From positions 434,001-498,000 of the forward strand of contig NZ_JAEDAK010000001.1 in the NCBI RefSeq assembly GCF_016093275.1: a stretch of DNA of 64,000 nucleotides, in the 5' to 3' direction. This DNA is from Inhella proteolytica (lineage in GTDB: Bacteria; Pseudomonadota; Gammaproteobacteria; Burkholderiales; Burkholderiaceae_C). Under the pieces are notes generated by a model. The model had not been told where the DNA came from and searched no databases. It was given only the letters and a program-made list of their open reading frames with translations. Position 1 is the stretch's first letter; every line of letters begins with the position of its first letter. A program made the translations under genes and the position numbers. Below are positions 37,107-46,524 of the stretch, piece after piece.

Positions 37107-39259
37107 AGCCAGTTTCCGATCAGGGCGAACGAGGCCCAGTAGAAGGGGTGGCGGGTGGCGGGATCGCGCAGCAACTGCAGCTGCGCCTCGCGCAGGGCGG
37201 CGGCCTTGCCCTGGCCGTTCTGCAGCCAGGCGGCGTAGAAACCCGTCATCAGGCGCACGGTGGCGGCGTCGTCCACCGGCCACAGGCTGCCCAGCACGGC
37301 GCGGGCACGGGCCTTGATGGCCGCGCCGGCGATGCCGAGCGGGGCGCGCTCGTTGCCTTCGGCGGTCTGGCAGGCCGAAAGGCTCAACAGCTCGATGGGC
37401 TGACGGCGCTGGTTCTCGCCCTGCAGCAGGGTCTGCAGGTTGCCAAGGGTCAGCAGGTCGTCGTAAGCGAGCAGGTAGCTGGTGGCGGCCGAACCGCCGA
37501 ACAGCCCGTGCGAGGCCAGGTGCACCACGCGCGGGCTGCCGGCCTGCATGGCCGTGCCGAAGCCCTGCACGGTGAAGGCGGCTTCGCGCAGCGTGCGGCC
37601 GCCCACCAGGTCGCCCAGTCGGTCCAGCTCCACACCCACACCAGGCAGGCGCAGCGCGTCGGCTAGGCGGCGCTCCTGCAGTTCGCGAGACACGGTTTCC
37701 GGGGCCTGACCGGCGGGCACCAGGGCGCGCGTCATCGATTGCGCCCAGGCCTCGCCGGCCAGGCGCTGCACCACCGGCCCGAACTCGGACGTGCCCGCCA
37801 GCAGGGCACCGGGCCGCGTGTGCAGCCCCGGCGCCTGGGTGTTGGTCATGCTCAGGCCCAGGGTGCTGGCGTGCGTCCAGCGCTCCAGCGCGAAGCGCTG
37901 GCCGTCGTGAAGAACCCCCATGGGGATGAGGCGCAAGGGTCCGTCGCTGACCCAGACGAGGCTGCCCACGCCCCGCTCAGCCAGCCAGCCTTCCAGGGGC
38001 TGCAGCAGGGCCTGGTAGAGCCGGCGCGCTGCGGGTTCGAAGCCCGGCGTGCGCTCCCGCAGCTGGCGCGCCAGCAGGGTGGCGGCCTGGCGCACCTCGC
38101 CCGGCGGCACCGTGCTGCGGAACAAGGCCAGGCCGCGGCTGTCCTCGACCAGCAGCTCCAGGCGGTCATCCAGCAGCACGGGGTAGATGGCCGCACTGCC
38201 GCTGGGCAGGGCCTGGGATTGGCCACCCTTGAGCGCGTCGACCTCGCAGCGATCGCCCAGGTAGTCCTGGATCTCGGCCTGGCGCAGCTGCTCCAGCGCG
38301 TCTCGGGCGCGGCGCAGCAGGTCCTGGTCTTGCTGGCGCGCGCGGGCCTGCTGCAGCAGGCCGTCCACCAGGCCCAGGTAGAGCGGCTGGAACAGCGTGA
38401 GCTGGCTGGATTGACCGTCGGCCTCTTCCAGCGGCCAGTCAGCGCGCAGCGCCTCCAGCTGGCTGACGGCGCGCTGGTAGGCCGCCAGGGCGGCCGCAGG
38501 GTTTTCCTTGTTCAGCCGGGCCAGGCGGAACTGCAGGCGCACGCCCATCTCCGCGCTCTGGGCGGCATCCAGGTCCTTGAGCTGTTCCAGCGCGTGCAGG
38601 GTCAGCGTGCGGGCTTCGTCGCGGCGCCCGGCGGCTTCGTACAGGCCGGCCTGGCCGTCCAGCGCCGCCGCGCGCAGGCGTGGGTCTTGGCTCTGCATCA
38701 GGCTGCGCTCGAAGGCCCGGTAGGCCATGGGCTCCAGGCCGAAGCGCTGGGCCAGGCGGCCGAGCTCCAGCTGCAGACCCGGCTCGTTCAGTTGCGGCTC
38801 CAGCGCCGCGAGCCCATCCAGCACCTCTTCGCTCTTGCCGCTGAGCCGCGCCTTGTGCAGCCAGGCACGCTGCTGCAGGGCCACGCCGGCGCCGGGAATC
38901 AGCTCCACGGCGCCGTAGCTTTCCAGCGCGGCGTCCCGCTGGCCGCGCTGCTCGGCCAGCTGCCCCTGGGCCAACAGCAGCAGTGCGCGCTCGTCGCCGC
39001 GGGCCTCGGTGAGCAAAGGGTCCAGCAGCGCCTCGGCTTCGTCCGCGCGGCGCAGCTGCAAGGCCACCAAAGCCTGGCTCAGGCGCCAACGGCGCAGCAG
39101 ACTGGGATCGGTAGGAGGCGTCTCGCGCAGCAGGCCTTCGGCCTGGATCAGGGCGCCGGCCTCGCGCAGGCGCTCGGCCTCGCTCAGGCGGGCATCGGCA
39201 CGGGCGGGCCCAGCCAAGGCCAGGCACCAACACAGCGCAAGCACGGCGGGCAATCGCAT
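37103..39259 (-). CDS. Secreted CHAT-domain protein with TPR-like repeats
   Basis: The 718-residue product has a signal peptide (LALCWCLALAGPARA), a helical TPR-like region (about 25-330) and a C-terminal CHAT (caspase-like) domain (about 400-718). The catalytic dyad is visible: His in VVHLASHGLFGG and Cys in LSLSACQTAEG, with ARAVLGSLWPVDD after it. CHAT domains can be cysteine proteases. Export and ATGA coupling to tpsA and tpsB suggest it acts on, or with, the surface exoprotein. Partner and cleavage site are unknown. Confidence 0.88.
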   Translation of the reverse strand: MRLPAVLALCWCLALAGPARADARLSEAERLREAGALIQAEGLLRETPPTDPSLLRRWRLSQALVALQLRRADEAEALLDPLLTEARGDERALLLLAQGQLAEQRGQRDAALESYGAVELIPGAGVALQQRAWLHKARLSGKSEEVLDGLAALEPQLNEPGLQLELGRLAQRFGLEPMAYRAFERSLMQSQDPRLRAAALDGQAGLYEAAGRRDEARTLTLHALEQLKDLDAAQSAEMGVRLQFRLARLNKENPAAALAAYQRAVSQLEALRADWPLEEADGQSSQLTLFQPLYLGLVDGLLQQARARQQDQDLLRRARDALEQLRQAEIQDYLGDRCEVDALKGGQSQALPSGSAAIYPVLLDDRLELLVEDSRGLALFRSTVPPGEVRQAATLLARQLRERTPGFEPAARRLYQALLQPLEGWLAERGVGSLVWVSDGPLRLIPMGVLHDGQRFALERWTHASTLGLSMTNTQAPGLHTRPGALLAGTSEFGPVVQRLAGEAWAQSMTRALVPAGQAPETVSRELQERRLADALRLPGVGVELDRLGDLVGGRTLREAAFTVQGFGTAMQAGSPRVVHLASHGLFGGSAATSYLLAYDDLLTLGNLQTLLQGENQRRQPIELLSLSACQTAEGNERAPLGIAGAAIKARARAVLGSLWPVDDAATVRLMTGFYAAWLQNGQGKAAALREAQLQLLRDPATRHPFYWASFALIGNWL

Positions 39260-39271
39260 GGGGTTCTCCGA

Positions 39272-39294
39272 CAGCGCGCGGCACCAGCGCGCTG
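39272..39294 (-). terminator. Hairpin between guaC and the CHAT operon
   Basis: CAGCGCGC pairs with GCGCGCTG across the 7-base loop GGCACCA. It lies between the guaC stop (39358) and the CHAT start (39259). No T-run follows, so it could be a weak terminator for the purine operon or a leader structure of the CHAT operon. Confidence 0.35.
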
Positions 39295-39357
39295 CCGCAG
39301 CTTAGTCAGCTTCCCCCGCTTGCGCCATGGCTCGAACGGGCCACTGGCGCGCCGGCT

Positions 39358-40335
39358 CTACATGAACAGGTGCTCGCCGGCGTTGTTGCCACCCAGGATG
39401 ACGTAGTTGACCTTGCGCAGGTCCATCAGGCTCTTGCCGCCCGCGTAGCTGATGGAGCTCTGCAGGTCCTCGCGCATCTCCACCAGGGTGTCGGCCAGGT
39501 GGCCCTTGATGGGTTCGAGGATGCGCTTGCCCTCCACATGGCGGCGCTCGCCCTTGTTGAAGTCCGAGGCCGAGCCGAAGTACGCCTTGTAGCGCTGGCC
39601 ACCCTCGATCACCGTCTCGCCCGGGCTTTCCTCGTGCCCGGCAAACAGCGAGCCGATCATCACCATGCTGGCGCCGAAGCGGATGCTCTTGGCGATGTCG
39701 CCATGGTGGCGGATGCCGCCATCGGCCACGATGGGCTTGCTCGCCACGCGCGCGCACCACTTCACCGCGCTGAGCTGCCAACCACCGGTGCCGAAGCCCG
39801 TCTTCATGCGCGTGATGCAGACCTTGCCGGGGCCGATGCCGACCTTGGTGGCGTCCGCGCCCCAGCGCTCCAGGTCCAGCACGGCCTCGGGCGTGCCCAC
39901 ATTGCCAGCAATCACGAAGGCCTGCGGCAGGCGCTGCTTGATGTGGGCGATCTGGCGCTGCACGGCGTCGCTGTGGCCATGGGCGATGTCGATGGTGATG
40001 TAGTCGGCGCCCAGGCCCTCGGCCGCGAGCTGCTCGACGATGGCGTCGTCCGCCTTCTGCACGCCCAGGCTGATGGAGACGTAGAGCCCGGCTTCGCGCA
40101 TGCGGCGCGCGAAGGCCACGGTGTCCAGGTCGAAGCGGTGCATGACGTAGAAGTACTCGTTCGCCGCCAGATAGCGCGCGATCGGCTCGTCGATGACCGT
40201 CTTCATGTTCGCCGGCACGGCCGGGATCTTGAAGCGGCGCGGACCGAACTCGATCGAGGGGTCGCACTCGCTGCGGCTGTTCACCCGGCACTGGCGCGGC
40301 AGCAGCTGGATGTTGTCGTAGTCAAAGATGTCCAT
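39358..40335 (-). CDS. guaC: GMP reductase
   Basis: It deaminates GMP to IMP with NADPH. The 325-residue chain has the IMPDH/GMPR TIM-barrel: [10 protein letters not shown] at the start, the catalytic loop [11 protein letters not shown] with the active cysteine, and [16 protein letters not shown] for phosphate binding. No CBS insert is present, as expected for GMPR rather than IMPDH. GGAGACCTCA precedes the start, which lies inside the end of xdhC (14-bp overlap). It is thus the last gene of the urate/xanthine operon. Confidence 0.93.
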   Translation of the reverse strand: MDIFDYDNIQLLPRQCRVNSRSECDPSIEFGPRRFKIPAVPANMKTVIDEPIARYLAANEYFYVMHRFDLDTVAFARRMREAGLYVSISLGVQKADDAIVEQLAAEGLGADYITIDIAHGHSDAVQRQIAHIKQRLPQAFVIAGNVGTPEAVLDLERWGADATKVGIGPGKVCITRMKTGFGTGGWQLSAVKWCARVASKPIVADGGIRHHGDIAKSIRFGASMVMIGSLFAGHEESPGETVIEGGQRYKAYFGSASDFNKGERRHVEGKRILEPIKGHLADTLVEMREDLQSSISYAGGKSLMDLRKVNYVILGGNNAGEHLFM

Positions 40336-41143
40336 TGAGGTCTCCGGTGGACGAGAGTTGCAGAAGTTGGGCGACGACGGCGACGGCGATCACCTCGGGT
40401 TCCTTGCCGGCGATGCCGGGCAGGCCGATGGGGCAGCACAACCGCGCCAGCTGTTCGGGGCGCAAGCCCTTGCTTTCGAGTCGGTGCAGGAAGCGGGCGC
40501 GCTTGGTGGCGGAACCGATCAGGCCGACCCAGGGCAGGTCGTCGCGGGCCAGCGCCGCCTCGGTGAGGGCCAGGTCGAGGTCATGGCTGTGGGTCAGGAT
40601 CAGCACGCCGGCACCGGCGGGCGTGGCGGCCAGCTCGTGCGGCAGGCCCTCGCTGCACAGCGGGGTGATGTGGGGCGGCAGTGGCTCGGCGGGGAACTCC
40701 GACGCGCGCTCGTCCAGCCAGCGCACCCGGCAATCGATGCCGGCCAGCAGGCGCACGATGGCACGCCCCACATGGCCGGCGCCGTACAGGTCGAGCAGGA
40801 AGCGCGGCGCGGGCAGCGACCAGGTCTCGGGCGCGCTCTGCGCCAACGGCTGATAACTCAGCACCAGCGCCCCGCCGCAACACTGGCCCAAGCTGGGCCC
40901 CAATGCCAGGCGCTGTTCAGCGCGCTGCCCTTGCGCCAGCAGCTGGCGCGCCCGCTCAATGGCCTGCAGCTCCAGGTGCCCGCCGCCGATGGTGCCCAGC
41001 ACGGCATCCGCTGCCACCAGCATGCGCGTGCCGGCCTCGCGCGGCACCGAGCCCTGGTGTGACTGCACTTCCACCACCATGCCGGCGCGGCCTTGGTCCC
41101 GCCACTGCAGGGCAGCGGCTTGCAGCGCCAGCGGCAGGGTCAT
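40322..41143 (-). CDS. xdhC: Xanthine dehydrogenase accessory protein
   Basis: XdhC binds the molybdenum cofactor, promotes its sulfuration and inserts it into XdhB. The 273-residue chain shows [33 protein letters not shown] and the nucleotide-binding [12 protein letters not shown], with [16 protein letters not shown] later. It is coupled to xdhB by ATGA and overlaps guaC downstream. Confidence 0.92.
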   Translation of the reverse strand: MTLPLALQAAALQWRDQGRAGMVVEVQSHQGSVPREAGTRMLVAADAVLGTIGGGHLELQAIERARQLLAQGQRAEQRLALGPSLGQCCGGALVLSYQPLAQSAPETWSLPAPRFLLDLYGAGHVGRAIVRLLAGIDCRVRWLDERASEFPAEPLPPHITPLCSEGLPHELAATPAGAGVLILTHSHDLDLALTEAALARDDLPWVGLIGSATKRARFLHRLESKGLRPEQLARLCCPIGLPGIAGKEPEVIAVAVVAQLLQLSSTGDLNGHL

Positions 41144-43455
41144 GGGCTGTTCAGGGCCTTCAGCACGGCTTCGGGCGTGGCCGGTGCCATCAGCGGCGGC
41201 TCGCGTCCGGTGGCGGCGGCCACGGCGTCCTTGATGGCGAAGAACACCGAGAACGGCAGCAGCAGCGGCGGCTCGCCCACCGCCTTGCTGCGGTGGATGC
41301 TGTCCTTGGCGTTCGGGCGGCCGAACAGCCGGGTGTGAAACGCGGGCGGGCAGTCGTTGGCGGTCGGGATCTTGTAGGTGCTGGGGGCGTGGGTCATCAG
41401 CAGACCCGCCTTGGGCGAGCCATCCATCGGCTGCCAGACCAGCTCTTCCATCGTCAGCCAGCCCATGCCCTGGATGAAGGCCCCCTCGACCTGGCCGATG
41501 TCCAGCGCCGGGTTGAGGGACTGGCCGACGTCGTGCAACAGGTCGGCGCGCAGCAGGCGGTACTCGCCGGTCAGCGTGTCCACCAGCACCTCGGCCACCG
41601 CCGCGCCGTGGGCGAAGTAGTAGAACGGCTTGCCCTGCAGCCTGGCGCGGTCCCAGGACAGGCCGGGGGTGGCGTAGAAGCCGTCGCTCCACAGCTGCAC
41701 GCGGGCGTGGTAGGCCTGTTGCACCAGGGCCTCCCAGGCGATGGACTGGCCGGCCGCGCGCACCTGACCCTGCGCGAACTCGACCGCGCCGGGGGCGCAG
41801 CCCCAGCCGTCCGCCGCCAGCTGCGCCAGGCGCTCGCGCACCGTGCGTGCGGCGGCCTGGGCGGCCTTGCCGTTCAGGTCCGAACCCGTGCTGGCGGCCG
41901 TGGCCGAGGTGTTGGCAATCTTCTGGGTGTCGGTGGCGCTGCAGCGCACACGCTCCAGCGGCAGGCCGAGTTCCTGCGCCACCACCATGGCGACCTTGGT
42001 GTTCAGGCCCTGGCCCATCTCGGTGCCGCCGTGGTTCACCAGCACCGAGCCGTCGCTGTAGACGTGCACCAGGGCGCCGGCCTGGTTCAGGTGCACCACG
42101 TTGAAGGAGATGCCGAACTTGCACGGCGTGAGCGCCAGGCCTTTCTTCAGCACCGGGCTGGCGGCGTTGAAGGCATCCACGGCCGCGCGGCGCTCGGCAT
42201 AGGCGCTGGTTTGCTCCAGCTCGCCGATCAGCTCAGGCAGGCAGAAGTCCTCCACCGGCTGGCCGTAGGGGGTGCACTGGCCTTCGGTGTAGAGGTTGGC
42301 GCGGCGCACGGCCAGCGCGTCCTGGTGCAGCCGGCGCGCGATGGCGTCGATCAACATCTCCACGGCAAACGCGCCCTGCGGGCCGCCAAAGCCGCGAAAC
42401 GCGGTGTTGCTCTGCGTGTTCGTCTTGGCCGCAAACCCGTGCAGGCTGACCGCCGGCAACCAGTAGGCGTTGTCGAAATGGCAGAGCGCGCGCGTCAGCA
42501 CCGGGCCGGAGAGGTCCGCCGAATGGCCGGCGTTGGACAGCAGCGTGGCTTCCACGCCAAGGATGCGGCCGGCGTCGTCAAACCCCGCCTCCACCTCGAA
42601 CCAGAAACCGTGGCGGCGGCCGGTGATGAGGAAATCGTCGTCCCGGTCCAGCCGCAGCTTGACCGGCGCCTTGCTTCGGTGCGCCGCCACCGCCGCGACA
42701 CAGGCAAACAGCGCGGACTGCGACTCCTTGCCGCCGAAGCCGCCGCCCATGCGGCGGCACACCACCTGCACTGCGTGCGAGGGGCGGTGCAGCGCGTGCG
42801 CCACCAGGTGCTGCATCTCGCTCGGGTGCTGGGTGGAGCAGAACAGGGTCATGCCACCGTCCTCTTCCGGCACGGCGTAGCTGATCTGGCCCTCCAGGTA
42901 GAACTGCTCCTGCCCGCCCAGCTCGAACTGCAGCTGGATGTGGTGCGGGGCCTGCGCGATGGCCGCGCGCGCGTCGCCCCGCGCCAGGTGCATCGGCGGG
43001 ATCACGTACTGGCCCGCCGCATGGGCCTCCAGGGCCGTCAGCAGCGCGGGCAGCGGCTCGGCCTCGATGAACTCTTTGGCGCGGGCCGCCGCGCGGCGGG
43101 CGGCGTCGCGGGTGCGCGCCACCACGGCGAACACCGGCTGGCCGCGGTAGCGCAGTTCGCCCTCGGCCAGGATCGGGTCGTCCTTCAAGAGCGGCCCGCA
43201 GTCGTTCACGCCGGGCAGGTCGGCGGCGGCAAAGGCGTCCACCACGCCGGGCAGCGCGCGGATGGCCGTCAGGTCCACTCTCAGCAGCCGGCCATGCGCC
43301 AGCGGCGAGAGACCCAGCGCGGCGTGCAGGGTGCCGGCGCGCTCGGGAATGTCATCGGTATAGGGCGCCGCGCCAGCCACATGCAGGTGCGCCGACTCGT
43401 GCGCGCGGGCGCTGCCCACCAGCGCCTGCGGGATTGCCTCGACGGGCTTGTTCAT
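41140..43455 (-). CDS. xdhB: Xanthine dehydrogenase, molybdopterin-binding subunit
   Basis: The 771-residue large subunit oxidises hypoxanthine and xanthine to urate at the molybdenum site. Seen are the aldehyde oxidase/XDH a/b hammerhead domain at the start, FCSTQHPSEMQHLVAHAL, RRMGGGFGGKESQ, AFRGFGGPQGAF and NHGGTEMGQGLNTK, all cofactor-site segments, and GEPPLLLPFSVFFA near the end. The ATG at 43455 is on the ATGA overlap with xdhA; a start four codons earlier is less likely. Confidence 0.94.
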   Translation of the reverse strand: MNKPVEAIPQALVGSARAHESAHLHVAGAAPYTDDIPERAGTLHAALGLSPLAHGRLLRVDLTAIRALPGVVDAFAAADLPGVNDCGPLLKDDPILAEGELRYRGQPVFAVVARTRDAARRAAARAKEFIEAEPLPALLTALEAHAAGQYVIPPMHLARGDARAAIAQAPHHIQLQFELGGQEQFYLEGQISYAVPEEDGGMTLFCSTQHPSEMQHLVAHALHRPSHAVQVVCRRMGGGFGGKESQSALFACVAAVAAHRSKAPVKLRLDRDDDFLITGRRHGFWFEVEAGFDDAGRILGVEATLLSNAGHSADLSGPVLTRALCHFDNAYWLPAVSLHGFAAKTNTQSNTAFRGFGGPQGAFAVEMLIDAIARRLHQDALAVRRANLYTEGQCTPYGQPVEDFCLPELIGELEQTSAYAERRAAVDAFNAASPVLKKGLALTPCKFGISFNVVHLNQAGALVHVYSDGSVLVNHGGTEMGQGLNTKVAMVVAQELGLPLERVRCSATDTQKIANTSATAASTGSDLNGKAAQAAARTVRERLAQLAADGWGCAPGAVEFAQGQVRAAGQSIAWEALVQQAYHARVQLWSDGFYATPGLSWDRARLQGKPFYYFAHGAAVAEVLVDTLTGEYRLLRADLLHDVGQSLNPALDIGQVEGAFIQGMGWLTMEELVWQPMDGSPKAGLLMTHAPSTYKIPTANDCPPAFHTRLFGRPNAKDSIHRSKAVGEPPLLLPFSVFFAIKDAVAAATGREPPLMAPATPEAVLKALNSP

Positions 43456-44906
43456 CGCGGGCTCCACACAGACAGTTGCGCAGCCGGCAGCGGGTCCTGC
43501 GCGCGGGTCTCCAGCCAGAAGCGGCGCAGCAGGTTTTGCGCCACCTGCAGGCGGTAGCCGGCGGAGGCCCGCATGTCGCTCAGCGGCTTGAAGTCCTGCG
43601 CCAGCGCGGCCTGCGCGGCCTGCAGGGACGCTTCGTTCCAGGGCTGGCCCCGCAGCGCGGCCTCGGCCGCGGCCGCGCGCTTGACGGTGGCGGCCAGCCC
43701 GCCCCAGGCCAGACGCACCGCGGACACGCGCTCGCCGTCCAGTTGCAAGGCGAACGCGCCGCAGACCGAGGAGATGTCGCTGTCAAAGCGCTTGCTGATC
43801 TTGTAGGCGCGCAGATGCTCGGGCTGCTCCAGAGGCACCGAAAGCGCGCGCAGGAACTCGCCCGGCTGCAGCGCGTTCTTCATGTAGTCCAGGTAGAACT
43901 CGCGCAGCGGCAGGTCTCGCACCACCTCGCCCTGTTGCAGTGCAACGGTGGCATCCAGGGCCATCAACACCGGGGCGCCATCGCCGATGGGCGAGCCGTT
44001 GGCCACGTTGCCGCCCAGGGTGCCCACCGAGCGGATCGGCGGCGAGGCAAAGCGCAGGCCCATCTCCTTGAGCTGCGGCCAGCGCGCCGCCAAGGCGGCC
44101 CAGGCGTCGTCCAGAGACACCCCGGCACCGATGTGCAGTCTGCCCATGTGGGTCAGCACCGTCTTCAACTCCGACACCTGACCCAGGTAGATCACCTCGC
44201 CCAAGTCCTTGAACTGCTTGGTGACCCACAAGCCCACATCGGTACTGCCCGCCAGCAGACGCGCCTGCGGCTTGGCCGTGCGCAGGGCAGCCAGCTCGGA
44301 GACGCTGCGCGGGGCGTGGAAGCCGCCGTTCACCAAGGCGGGCTCCTGCGCCAGCGCCTGCAGCGCGGCTTCGATCGGCGCACGGTCCAGGCGCGGCGCC
44401 GGCCCCTCAAAGCTGCGCTCGCCAGCGTCCAGGATCGAGCGGTAGCCGGTGCAGCGGCACAGATTGCCGGCCAGCGCATCGCTCAAGTCCTGGCGGCTGG
44501 GCTTTCGGTCTGGCATCGCCTCCCAGACGTTCCACAAGGACATCACGATGCCCGGCGTGCAGAAGCCGCACTGCGAGCTATGGCAATCCACCATTGCCTT
44601 CTGAACGGGGTGGGCACCGCCAAGGTCTTCCACCGTGAACAGCGCCTTGCCATCCAGCGTGGGCAGGAACTGGATGCAGGCGTTGACGGGCTTGAGCTGC
44701 AGCTTGCCCGCGCTGTCCAGCTCCCCAAGCACCACGGTGCAGGCCCCGCAATCGCCCTCGGCGCAACCTTCCTTGGTGCCGGTGCAGCGGATGTCTTCAC
44801 GCAGCCACTCCAGCACGGTGCGGGTGCTGCTGGAGGGCTGCACCGCCACGGTCTGGCCGCGGTGCCAGAAGCGCACCGGTCGCGCCACGGGTTGCTGCAT
44901 CGTCAT
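43452..44906 (-). CDS. xdhA: Xanthine dehydrogenase, FeS/FAD subunit
   Basis: The 484-residue small subunit carries electrons from the Mo site to NAD. The plant-type 2Fe-2S cluster (EGCAEGDCGACTVV), the second 2Fe-2S domain (SSQCGFCTPGIVMSL and NLCRCTGYRSI) and the FAD-binding domain (LLAGSTDVGLWVTK, SVGTLGGNVANGSPIGDG) are present in order. It is coupled by ATGA to both puuD upstream and xdhB downstream. Confidence 0.95.
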   Translation of the reverse strand: MTMQQPVARPVRFWHRGQTVAVQPSSSTRTVLEWLREDIRCTGTKEGCAEGDCGACTVVLGELDSAGKLQLKPVNACIQFLPTLDGKALFTVEDLGGAHPVQKAMVDCHSSQCGFCTPGIVMSLWNVWEAMPDRKPSRQDLSDALAGNLCRCTGYRSILDAGERSFEGPAPRLDRAPIEAALQALAQEPALVNGGFHAPRSVSELAALRTAKPQARLLAGSTDVGLWVTKQFKDLGEVIYLGQVSELKTVLTHMGRLHIGAGVSLDDAWAALAARWPQLKEMGLRFASPPIRSVGTLGGNVANGSPIGDGAPVLMALDATVALQQGEVVRDLPLREFYLDYMKNALQPGEFLRALSVPLEQPEHLRAYKISKRFDSDISSVCGAFALQLDGERVSAVRLAWGGLAATVKRAAAAEAALRGQPWNEASLQAAQAALAQDFKPLSDMRASAGYRLQVAQNLLRRFWLETRAQDPLPAAQLSVWSPR

Positions 44907-46114
44907 TTCGCCCCCGCCTCGAACCAGCGCTGGATCAGCGCCCGTTCCTCATCCGTCATCTGGGTGGCATTGTTGAGCGGCATCGCCCGCGCCACCACCG
45001 CCTGTTGATAGACCCCTTGCGCATGCTGGTGAATCAGCGCAGGCGTGTGCAGGGCCACGCCCTTGTTCTGCACCGTCTCGCCATGGCAGAGCACGCAGCG
45101 TTGCTGCAGCACCGCCTGCACCTGGGCCAGGCTGACGGCCGCCGGCGCCGGCGCCGTGGCCACCGGCCGCGCGGCGGGCGCCAGCCAGATGGCCAGACCC
45201 AGCAGCAATGCCACACCCACCCCAGCCTGCTCCCAGGGCACGCGGCGCCCTTCCACCAGGGCCTTGTGGCGCGCCACGAAGCTGTGGCGGATCAAGGCGC
45301 CCGCCAGCATCAGCGCCACCAGCACCAACCAGTTCTGCGCGCCCTGGTAGAGGAAGCCGTAGTGGTTGCTGAGCATGGCCACCAGCACCGGCAGCGTGAA
45401 GTAGGTGTTGTGCACGCTGCGCTGCTTGGCGCGCTGGCCGTGCAGCGGGTCGACCTTTTCTCCGGCCTTCATCTGCGCAATCACCTTGCGCTGGCCGGGA
45501 ATGATCCAGACCAGCACATTGGCACTCATGGCCGTGGCCAGCATGGCGCCGACGATCAGAAAGGCCGCCCGTCCCGCAAACAGCTGGCAGGCCGCCCAGC
45601 TGGCCGCCACCACCACCGCGAAGAGCGCCACGCCCACCTTCAGGTCGCCGCCCACCTTGCCGTCCTGTTCGCCCAGCCAGCGGCACAGCAAGTCGTAGAT
45701 CAGCCAGAACGCGAACAGGAAACCCAGCGCCGCGCCCACCGCCAGGCCGGGACTGCCCCAGGCATGCACGCGCGGGTCGATCAGGAAGCTGCTGGCGTTG
45801 AACAGATAGAGCACCGTGAACAGCGCAAAACCGGTCAGCCAGGTGGAGTAGCTTTCCCAGAAGAACCAGTGCAGCTTCTCGGGCAGGGCCTTGGGCGCCA
45901 CCAGGTACTTCTGCGGGTTGTAGAAGCCGCCGCCGTGCACGGCCCAGATCTCGCCGTCCACGCCCTTGGCCTGCAGATCGGGCGCCGTCGGCTTGGTCAG
46001 GCTGGAGTCCAGGAAGACGAAGTAGAAGGACGAGCCGATCCAGGCGATGGCGGTGATGACATGGGCCCAGCGCAGCAGCAGATTGGCCCAGTCGAGCAGG
46101 TATGCCCAATCCAT
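44903..46114 (-). CDS. puuD: Membrane urate hydroxylase with C-terminal cytochrome c domain
   Basis: PuuD oxidises urate to 5-hydroxyisourate and passes electrons to the respiratory chain. The 403-residue protein has about eight hydrophobic helices starting at WAHVITAIAWIGSSFYFVFL and a C-terminal cytochrome c domain with the haem motif CVLCH and a distal Met region (ARAMPLNNATQMTD). The ATG at 46114 begins MDWAYLLDWANLLLRW. It overlaps uraH by one base and xdhA by four. It replaces soluble urate oxidase in this pathway. Confidence 0.92.
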   Translation of the reverse strand: MDWAYLLDWANLLLRWAHVITAIAWIGSSFYFVFLDSSLTKPTAPDLQAKGVDGEIWAVHGGGFYNPQKYLVAPKALPEKLHWFFWESYSTWLTGFALFTVLYLFNASSFLIDPRVHAWGSPGLAVGAALGFLFAFWLIYDLLCRWLGEQDGKVGGDLKVGVALFAVVVAASWAACQLFAGRAAFLIVGAMLATAMSANVLVWIIPGQRKVIAQMKAGEKVDPLHGQRAKQRSVHNTYFTLPVLVAMLSNHYGFLYQGAQNWLVLVALMLAGALIRHSFVARHKALVEGRRVPWEQAGVGVALLLGLAIWLAPAARPVATAPAPAAVSLAQVQAVLQQRCVLCHGETVQNKGVALHTPALIHQHAQGVYQQAVVARAMPLNNATQMTDEERALIQRWFEAGAK

Positions 46115-46470
46115 CAGCTGCCCCGGTAGGTGGAATAGGACCAGGGGCTCACCAGCAAGGGGACGTGGTACTTGGACTGCACATCGGCGATGCCGAAGTC
46201 GAGGTTCACCACATCGATGAAAGGCGGCTCTGGGAGCGCCACGCCGCGGGCGCGGAAGTAGGCCGCCACCTCGAAGCACAGACGCCAGCGCCCGGCCTGC
46301 AGGGCCTCGCCGCTGAGCAGCGGGCCGTCGGCCCGGCCATCGGCATTCAGGTGAAAACGCTGGCAGGTCTCGACCCCGCCCTCAGGCAGGATGCGCTGCA
46401 GCGTCACCGCCATGCCGGCAGCCGGGCAGCCGTGGGCGGTGTCGAGCACGTGGGTGGAAAGGTGGCCCAT
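46114..46470 (-). CDS. uraH: 5-Hydroxyisourate hydrolase
   Basis: This transthyretin-like enzyme hydrolyses 5-hydroxyisourate to OHCU. At 118 residues it is standard length, with STHVLDTAHGCPAAGM at the start, RRLCFEVAAYF-like core (here WRLCFEVAAYF), HYHVPLL-like segment (KYHVPLLVSPWSYSTY) and the C-terminal YRGS signature. It is the first gene of the minus-strand purine operon and faces gntR across a 54-bp gap holding an inverted repeat. Confidence 0.94.
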   Translation of the reverse strand: MGHLSTHVLDTAHGCPAAGMAVTLQRILPEGGVETCQRFHLNADGRADGPLLSGEALQAGRWRLCFEVAAYFRARGVALPEPPFIDVVNLDFGIADVQSKYHVPLLVSPWSYSTYRGS

Positions 46471-46486
46471 GACGGTTCGTGCAAAC

Positions 46487-46506
46487 TGTATACACTCAAG
46501 CATACA
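46487..46506. promoter_or_regulatory. Inverted repeat between uraH and gntR
   Basis: TGTAT and ATACA flank a 10-bp centre (TGTATACACTCAAGCATACA). It sits in the 54-bp divergent spacer, where it could overlap both promoters. GntR/FCD regulators bind dyads of this kind, so the adjacent regulator is the likely ligand. Confidence 0.5.
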
Positions 46507-46524
46507 CGCACAGTCCCGCCCGCC

